A stretch of DNA of 64,000 nucleotides from JASLBX01 sp036373915. GTDB lineage: Bacteria; Actinomycetota; Actinomycetes; Jiangellales; Jiangellaceae. The DNA lies in NCBI GenBank assembly GCA_036373915.1, contig DASUUU010000135.1, positions 8,064-72,063 of the forward strand, written 5' to 3'. The notes below the pieces were generated by a model. That model ran no database searches. It was not told where the DNA came from and was given only the letters and a program-made list of their open reading frames with translations. This document shows, in pieces, positions 59,313 to 64,000 of this stretch. How positions within the stretch are numbered: position 1 is the stretch's first letter; each line of letters opens with the position of its first letter. The position numbers and the translations under genes are program-made.

Positions 59313-59918
59313 TCACTCAGCGACCGCAGCGCCACGGAGGGCGTGGTCGACCAGTCGAGGGACGAGGCCCTCGTCGAGCGGCACTCTGAGGACGAGCAGC
59401 CGGTGGTAGCAGGCGCCCCAGAGTTGGTCGACGATCACCTCGAGGTCGGCGTCCTGGCGTAGCTGCCCCTGTTGCTGGGCGGTTTGCAGCCGTTCGCGGG
59501 CGAGCTCGCGCCGCGGGCGTGCATATCGCTCCGCCCATGCGTGCGCCACGTTTGCGTCCGTTTGTGCGGCGCCGACCAGTTCCGACACGGGCCTGGCGGC
59601 ACCGTCGTCGACCATCCAGCGAACGAAGGCCGTCAGCTGGGAGATGAGGTCTGCCCGGATGTCGCCGGTATCGGGGAACTCCAGGATCGGGGCGCTTCGG
59701 GTGAAGTACGCCTCTGCGGCCAGCGCTCCCGGCGACGGCCACCACTTGTAGAGCGTGACCTTGCTCGACCCTGCTTCCTTGGCGACGCGGTCGAACGTCA
59801 CCGCCGGTAGCCCTTCCTGCAGCAGCAGGCGACCGGTCGCGGCGAGCACGCTCGCGCGGACCTCGGCGGCCGGTCTGCGGCCGCGGCCCCGCCGGCGGGC
59901 GGTGGGCTGCTCGGTCAT
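59313..59918 (-). CDS. TetR-family transcriptional regulator
   Basis: The product is 201 aa with an Arg-rich start (MTEQPTARRRGRGRRPAAEV), helix-turn-helix LPAVTFDRVAKEAGSSKVTL with YKWWPSPGALAAEA, and a TetR_C-type ligand domain (ending RLVDHALRGAAVAE). It is divergent from an SDR gene across 105 bp holding an inverted repeat, and probably represses it. Confidence 0.88.
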   Translation of the reverse strand: MTEQPTARRRGRGRRPAAEVRASVLAATGRLLLQEGLPAVTFDRVAKEAGSSKVTLYKWWPSPGALAAEAYFTRSAPILEFPDTGDIRADLISQLTAFVRWMVDDGAARPVSELVGAAQTDANVAHAWAERYARPRRELARERLQTAQQQGQLRQDADLEVIVDQLWGACYHRLLVLRVPLDEGLVPRLVDHALRGAAVAE

Positions 59919-59949
59919 CGATACCTCACGTCGGACACCGTCCCATTAT

Positions 59950-60002
59950 GTGAACCAGTTGTACATTTCTTGGTCTCCCACATTAATGTACTTGTTGTTC
60001 AC
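59950..60002. promoter_or_regulatory. Inverted repeat in the TetR-SDR intergenic region
   Basis: GTGAAC-N5-GTACATT (59950-59967) faces AATGTAC-N5-GTTCAC (59985-60002), so 13 of 18 positions per arm are symmetrical. The A/T-rich patch between suggests overlapping divergent promoters. Likely target of the adjacent TetR protein. Confidence 0.6.
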
Positions 60003-60023
60003 ATCGTACCGAGGAGATCTGCC

Positions 60024-60761
60024 ATGACCAGCACCATCGAGCGTGTCGCGATCGTGACCGGCGGTTCCGGCGGCATCGGCCGGGCCAGTGCTCTGCGCCT
60101 GGCCGCCGACGGGACCGCGGTCGTCGTGCACTACAACAGAAGCAAGGACCGTGCCGACGACACCGTGGAGTCCATCACCAAGTCCGGAGGACGCGCGGTG
60201 GCCGCCGGAGGCGACATCTCCGACGAAGCCGAGGCCACGGCACTGTTCGACGCTGCCGAGCGCGAGTTCGGCGCCGTCGACGTACTGGTGCATACGGCCG
60301 GAATCATGCCGCTGTCGCCGATCGCACAGCTCGACCTGGACGTCTTCGACCGGATCCACCGCGTCAACGTGCGGGGCACCTTCGTCGTCGACAAGCTCGC
60401 CGCTCAGCGGCTGCGTCCGGGTGGCGCGATCATCAACTTCTCCACCTCGATCACCCGCTTGCAGGCCCCGACGTACGGCGCGTACGCCGCGTCCAAGGGT
60501 GCGGTCGAGGCGATCGCCCTGATCCTGGCCCGGGAGCTGCGCGGGCGTGACATCACCGTCAACACCATCGCCCCCGGCCCCACGTCCACCCCGCTGTTCC
60601 TCGAGGGTAAGAGCCCAGAGCTGATCGAGCAGATCGCGAACAACAACCCGTTCCAGCGGCTGGGCGCCCCGGAAGACATAGCCGAGGCCGTGGCGTTCCT
60701 GGCCGGCCCCGCCCGCTGGGTCAACGGGCAGACCATCTTCGTCAACGGCGGCGCCGCGTAA
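60024..60761 (+). CDS. SDR-family oxidoreductase
   Basis: The product is 245 aa, a classical short-chain dehydrogenase: TGGSGGIGRASALRLAADG (cofactor), LVHTAGIMP, active-site Ser in NFSTSITRL and YAASKGAVEAIA (YxxxK), and NTIAPGPTSTPLF. HYNRSKDRA suggests NADPH preference. GAGGAG precedes the ATG. It is divergent from a TetR regulator gene. Substrate unknown. Confidence 0.92.
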   Translation: MTSTIERVAIVTGGSGGIGRASALRLAADGTAVVVHYNRSKDRADDTVESITKSGGRAVAAGGDISDEAEATALFDAAEREFGAVDVLVHTAGIMPLSPIAQLDLDVFDRIHRVNVRGTFVVDKLAAQRLRPGGAIINFSTSITRLQAPTYGAYAASKGAVEAIALILARELRGRDITVNTIAPGPTSTPLFLEGKSPELIEQIANNNPFQRLGAPEDIAEAVAFLAGPARWVNGQTIFVNGGAA

Positions 60762-60874
60762 GGCCTGCCGCGTCCAACAAGGAGCGAGATGCGCATACCT
60801 CGTCAACTCTTGTCCGCCGAGGGCCAACGAGCCGCCGCCCTCCCCCACGATCACTACGCGGGACCGCCGCGGCC

Positions 60875-62020
60875 GTGGCCATGGGCATCCTGGCGCTCAG
60901 CGTCGCACTGACGGGCTGCACGAACTCCCCAGCCGAGCAGGGACGATCCGCAGCCTCCGAGCGGCTCCCGACGGTCCCGGTTACCACACCGAGCTCTCCC
61001 ACGCCTGGACAGGGATCGGTCGCGACGCTTGGCGAGCCAGAAGAGTTGACCACCGGCCTGGAGGCCCCATGGGGACTGACCTTCCTGCCCGACGGAACGG
61101 CCCTCGTCTCGGAGCGGCTCAGCGGACGGATACTGCGCGTGCCCGCCGACGGCGGAGACCCCCAGACAGTTGGCGTCGTGCCCGACGTCGACGTCTCATC
61201 CGAAGGCGGGCTGCTCGGGATAGCTGCCTCCCCCGAGTTCGACCAGGACCACACCATCTACGCCTCGGTCTCCGGCGCCGACGAGAACCGGATCGTCGCA
61301 CTCACGATCGCCGACGAGTTCAATTCACTCGCCGTCGAGCGGGTGCTGCTCGACGGCATCCAGACCGCCGACCGCCACCACGGCGGGCGCATCGTCATCG
61401 GCCCGGACGGGCACCTGTGGATCGGAACCGGCGACGCCTTCGAACCCGAGAACGCCGCCACCGAAGACTCACTCAACGGCAAGATCCTGCGCATCGCCAC
61501 CGACGGCTCCGTCCCCGAAGACAACCCGGAAGACTCGCCCATCTACTCGAGCGGACACCGCAACGTGCAGGGCATCGCCTTCGGACCCGACGGCACTGCC
61601 TACGCCTCCGAGCTCGGACACCGCACCTGGGACGAGGTCAACGTCCGACACCCGGGCGAGGACTACGGCTGGCCCGAGACCGAAGGCACCGCCGGCGACA
61701 CGGGCGTGCCACCGATCGCCACGATCCACCCCGACGAGGCCAGCCCGTCCGGTGTGGCCTACGCCGCAGGGTCGCTATGGATCGGAGCGTTGGGCGGTCA
61801 ACGTCTCTGGCAACTCCCCGTAGACGACGGTGCCGCCACAGCCGAACCGATCAACCATTTCGTCGGCACCTACGGCCGCATCCGCACCGTCGAAGTCGCG
61901 CCCGACGGAGCACTCTGGCTCATCACATCGAACACCGACCGCGCAACCTGGGGCGGCACCGATCCCCGAGCAGGCGACGACCGCATCCTCCGCGTCGACG
62001 TACGCGAACCACAGTCGTGA
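60875..62020 (+). CDS. PQQ-dependent sugar (glucose/sorbosone) dehydrogenase-like lipoprotein
   Basis: The product is 381 aa from GTG 60875. A lipoprotein signal (MGILALSVALTGC) and Ser/Thr/Pro tether lead into a six-bladed propeller of the GSDH family: LEAPWGLTFLPDGTALVSER, GLLGIAASPEFDQDHTIYAS, RHHGGRIVIGPDGHLWIGTG, SSGHRNVQGIAFGPDGTAYA and WDEVNVRHPGEDYGWPE. It would oxidise an aldose outside the membrane. A well-placed AAGGAG and ATG (60789) exist upstream in another frame, so a frameshift may separate the true start from the rest. Confidence 0.85.
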   Translation: MAMGILALSVALTGCTNSPAEQGRSAASERLPTVPVTTPSSPTPGQGSVATLGEPEELTTGLEAPWGLTFLPDGTALVSERLSGRILRVPADGGDPQTVGVVPDVDVSSEGGLLGIAASPEFDQDHTIYASVSGADENRIVALTIADEFNSLAVERVLLDGIQTADRHHGGRIVIGPDGHLWIGTGDAFEPENAATEDSLNGKILRIATDGSVPEDNPEDSPIYSSGHRNVQGIAFGPDGTAYASELGHRTWDEVNVRHPGEDYGWPETEGTAGDTGVPPIATIHPDEASPSGVAYAAGSLWIGALGGQRLWQLPVDDGAATAEPINHFVGTYGRIRTVEVAPDGALWLITSNTDRATWGGTDPRAGDDRILRVDVREPQS

Positions 62021-62160
62021 CGAAGCGACACGATCATCCCCTGCCCGGAAACGACGACCGACGGCCGACCACGACAACGTGATCGGATCGCTCTTTCCTG
62101 GTCACTCCCGTGCGGAGTTCCGGGTCACGCCATCGACCGCAGTTTCCCGGATGTGTCCGC

Positions 62161-62673
62161 TCAGCCGTGCCCGCGGGCGTGCAGCGCTTGAAGCACGTGG
62201 TGGCTGTACACCTGGAAGCCGAGCATCGCCTCGACCCAGGCGCGGGCGTCGGGTACCGACCGGTCCTTGGTAGCTTCCAGCGTGTTGACTTCCTCGAGCC
62301 GGTGCTTGAGTTCGTCGTGCAGCACCTCGGTCAGGTAGCGGGCCAACTGTTCGGGTGAGCCGGTGGCGATGGCGCGCTCGGCGAGCGGGATCACCGGGCC
62401 GACATCCAGCCCGGCCGGCTTCAGGCCGGTATACGCGGCGCCTTCCCCGGCGCGGTGGACGCGGACCACGGTCTCGAAGAACAGCCGGTCGGCGACCTCG
62501 CGGGCCGCGTGGTTCAGGCCGCGCACCGGCAGCACGGTGTCGAACACGGCGCGAACCTCGTCCTCGCCGTCTTCATGGACGTACGGCAGGACCACGTCGA
62601 CGTCGCCGGCCTCGAGAGCCTGACGTGCGGCGGTGACGACGGGGCCGTCAACTGAGTCGCAATGCGGGGGCAT
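62161..62673 (-). CDS. DUF6448 family protein
   Basis: The product is 170 aa, mainly helical, soluble, starting PPHCDSVDGPVVTAARQALE, with VLPYVHEDGEDEVRAVFDTV and LARYLTEVLHDELKHRLEEV. The PHCDSxDGPVV start is the hallmark of DUF6448. Histidines and carboxylates on helices (HDELKHR) might bind metal, but function is unknown. Convergent with the sugar dehydrogenase gene. Confidence 0.8.
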   Translation of the reverse strand: MPPHCDSVDGPVVTAARQALEAGDVDVVLPYVHEDGEDEVRAVFDTVLPVRGLNHAAREVADRLFFETVVRVHRAGEGAAYTGLKPAGLDVGPVIPLAERAIATGSPEQLARYLTEVLHDELKHRLEEVNTLEATKDRSVPDARAWVEAMLGFQVYSHHVLQALHARGHG

Positions 62674-63056
62674 GGATGGTTCCCTCCGTGAGTCGTCCCT
62701 CGGGATCGCCTGACGGCGGCGGTGAGGGAGCACCAGATCACCTTTCACGCTACGGAGCACCGCCGCTCGGTCGTAGGGGCAAACGTCCCAGCCAATGACG
62801 ATGCCGGGTCTTGGGCGACTCGTCGACGGCGACGACACGGCAGCCCACGACAGCTGGTGCGAGGTCCATTCCGCACTCCGCGACCTCGATCCATCGACCA
62901 TCGATCAGATCCACACCAGCTGACGATCATCGACAAGTCAGGAGCCGATGCCTTCCTCCGGAGCCGCGCGGGCGATGGCGAAGAACTGCCGCGGACAGCC
63001 ATGGAAGCACCGAACGGCTCGGTGGGCTAGCGTCACGTCGCGTGGGTCCTCGACGC
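62674..63056. other. 383-bp gap without recognisable gene
   Basis: It lies between the divergent DUF6448 and kinase genes. Open frames here are short, lack ribosome sites and do not look like protein. It should contain two divergent promoters, but I cannot pick boxes. No repeats seen. Confidence 0.5.
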
Positions 63057-63938
63057 ATGCCGGCCGCCGACCTGGACGTAACGCCTGACCTGGTACGACG
63101 GCTACTCGAAGCACAGCAACCCGATCTCGCCGGCTTGCCCATCGAGCTCATGACCAACGGGTGGGACAACGTGGTGTACCGACTGGGCAGCGAGCTGCTG
63201 GTCCGGCTGCCGCGGCGTGAGATGGCGGCCACGCTCGTCGTCCACGAGCAGCGGTGGCTACCTCTCCTACGGGCTCGTCTCCCGCTGCCGATTCCGGCGC
63301 CGGTTCGAATCGGGAAACCCGGTTTCGGGTACCCGTGGTCCTGGAGCGTCGTCCCCTTTCTGCCCGGGCAGGTCGCGGCCGAGAATCCGCCGTCCGATCT
63401 GCGAGGTGCTGCGGTCATCCTGGCCGAGTTCCTCGCGGCGTTGCACAGTCCCGCCCCGCCAGACGCTCCCGTCAACCCGTACCGCGGCGTCCCGTTGGCG
63501 AACCGCCGGACGGTTGTTTTCGAGAACCTCGCTGCGGTGGCCGACCTCGTCGACCCGACGGCGGTCAAGCGCGTGTGGGACGCTGCCATCGCGTCTCCCG
63601 CCTGGGACGCGGACCCGGTGTGGTTGCACGGCGACCTGCACCCGGCCAACATCCTGGTCGACCGCGACCGGATCAGCGGCGTGATCGACTTCGGTGACAT
63701 CACCGCCGGCGACCCCGCTGCCGACCTTTCGGTGGCCTGGATGCTGCTGCCGGCAGAGCACCACGGGCCCTTCCGCCACACCTACCGCAACGCGGCTTCG
63801 CACCCAGCCGATGACGACATCTGGGTGCGGGCCCGAGGCTGGGCGCTCACGTTGTCACTCGCCTTTCTCGCTCACTCGGCCGACAACCCGCAACTCTCCC
63901 GGATCGGTCACCGCACGATCGGCGCGGCACTCGCCTAG
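63057..63938 (+). CDS. Aminoglycoside phosphotransferase-family kinase
   Basis: The product is 293 aa with the APH/ChoK kinase fold: NGWDNVVYRLGSELLVRLPR (nucleotide loop and Lys region), catalytic loop HGDLHPANILV (about 191-201) and metal motif VIDFGD (about 210-214). Family members phosphorylate aminoglycosides, choline, homoserine or other small molecules; the substrate cannot be read from sequence. The ATG gives the family N-terminus. Its TAG stop overlaps the TAG stop of the convergent LuxR gene (shared CTAG). Confidence 0.88.
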   Translation: MPAADLDVTPDLVRRLLEAQQPDLAGLPIELMTNGWDNVVYRLGSELLVRLPRREMAATLVVHEQRWLPLLRARLPLPIPAPVRIGKPGFGYPWSWSVVPFLPGQVAAENPPSDLRGAAVILAEFLAALHSPAPPDAPVNPYRGVPLANRRTVVFENLAAVADLVDPTAVKRVWDAAIASPAWDADPVWLHGDLHPANILVDRDRISGVIDFGDITAGDPAADLSVAWMLLPAEHHGPFRHTYRNAASHPADDDIWVRARGWALTLSLAFLAHSADNPQLSRIGHRTIGAALA

Positions 63939-64000
63939 GTCGGCGTTCCCTCGTCCAGCAGGGCGAGCTCGACGCGCGAGCGCACCCCGAGCTTGCCGAA
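63935..64000 (-). CDS. C-terminal end of a LuxR-family regulator (cut by window edge)
   Basis: The last 21 residues read FGKLGVRSRVELALLDEGTP followed by T and a stop. KLGVRSRVELA is the end of the recognition helix region of LuxR/NarL helix-turn-helix domains. The rest lies outside the window. Confidence 0.75.
   Translation of the reverse strand, partial: FGKLGVRSRVELALLDEGTPT

Noticed and set aside
57748..64000. Genomic island integrated at tRNA-Arg(CCT)
   Set aside because: Accessory-looking genes follow the tRNA, but I found no second copy of the tRNA 3' end and no integrase, so integration cannot be supported.

Overview
The window is a contiguous piece of chromosome from a high-GC actinomycete. 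This is judged from strong GC bias at third codon positions, frequent GTG/TTG starts, and actinobacterial gene neighbourhoods: purN with a DUF6350 gene, metG-tatD-rpfB-rsmA-ispE, galU-glp-moaC-moaB-rimJ-sepX, and an iniBAC-like dynamin cluster. The gene set would fit a Jiangellales/Propionibacteriales-type soil actinomycete, but genus cannot be settled from the sequence alone. No phage, CRISPR array or IS transposase was seen.

Layout. 0-5.8 kb: 5' end of purN, a DUF6350 membrane protein, an ECF-like sigma factor flanked by two related single-pass membrane proteins, and kynureninase. 5.8-7.9 kb: sucCD. 8-11.7 kb: a large secreted protein joining a phosphodiester glycosidase domain to a metallophosphoesterase, preceded by two DasR/NagR-type operators. 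11.8-21.5 kb: a stress or envelope cluster with a membrane-anchored Hsp70, an acidic protein, two dynamin-like GTPases (IniC- and IniA-like), an IniB-like protein and a large IniR/MalT-like LuxR regulator. 21.6-27 kb: stand-alone B12-binding protein, M23 peptidase, ABC-F ATPase, ispE and a lipoprotein hydrolase. 27.3-30.5 kb: cysteine hydrolase with a GlxA-type regulator, and an EamA exporter with an ArsR-type regulator. 30.6-38.5 kb: rsmA, rpfB, tatD, metG, rsmI and a protein mannosyltransferase. 38.5-40.3 kb: a GDT1/UPF0016 Mn exporter under a yybP-ykoY riboswitch, a RibD-like reductase and tRNA-Ala(CGC). 40.3-50.7 kb: sepX/glpR, rimJ-like, moaB, moaC, glp (moeA), galU, 5-FCL, a penicillin acylase homologue, a CIRCE-preceded FmdB gene, a SAF protein, mscL, a tiny acidic ORF and a CBS protein. 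50.7-57.7 kb: a giant helicase-nuclease protein, an unknown membrane protein, a tryptophanyl-tRNA synthetase behind a ribosome-mediated attenuator, a K+ channel and tRNA-Arg(CCT). 57.8-64 kb: accessory genes (an SDR gene broken by an amber codon, two TetR regulators with operators, an SDR, a sugar dehydrogenase lipoprotein, DUF6448, an aminoglycoside-phosphotransferase-like kinase, and the end of a LuxR gene).

Besides genes, the window carries two dispersed intergenic repeat families. One has arms of about 27 bp with the core TTTGCAATGCACACC, in three intergenic clusters near 8.0, 27.1 and 35.8 kb. The other is a unit of about 65 bp ending in CTGCTGAACGTGATCGAAC that abuts the stop codons of three unrelated genes near 5.8, 21.6 and 55.7 kb. 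The most interesting items are the Hsp70-iniBAC locus, the operator-controlled glycosidase-phosphoesterase, the helicase-nuclease with altered Walker motifs, the trpS attenuator, the CIRCE element before fmdB, and these repeats.
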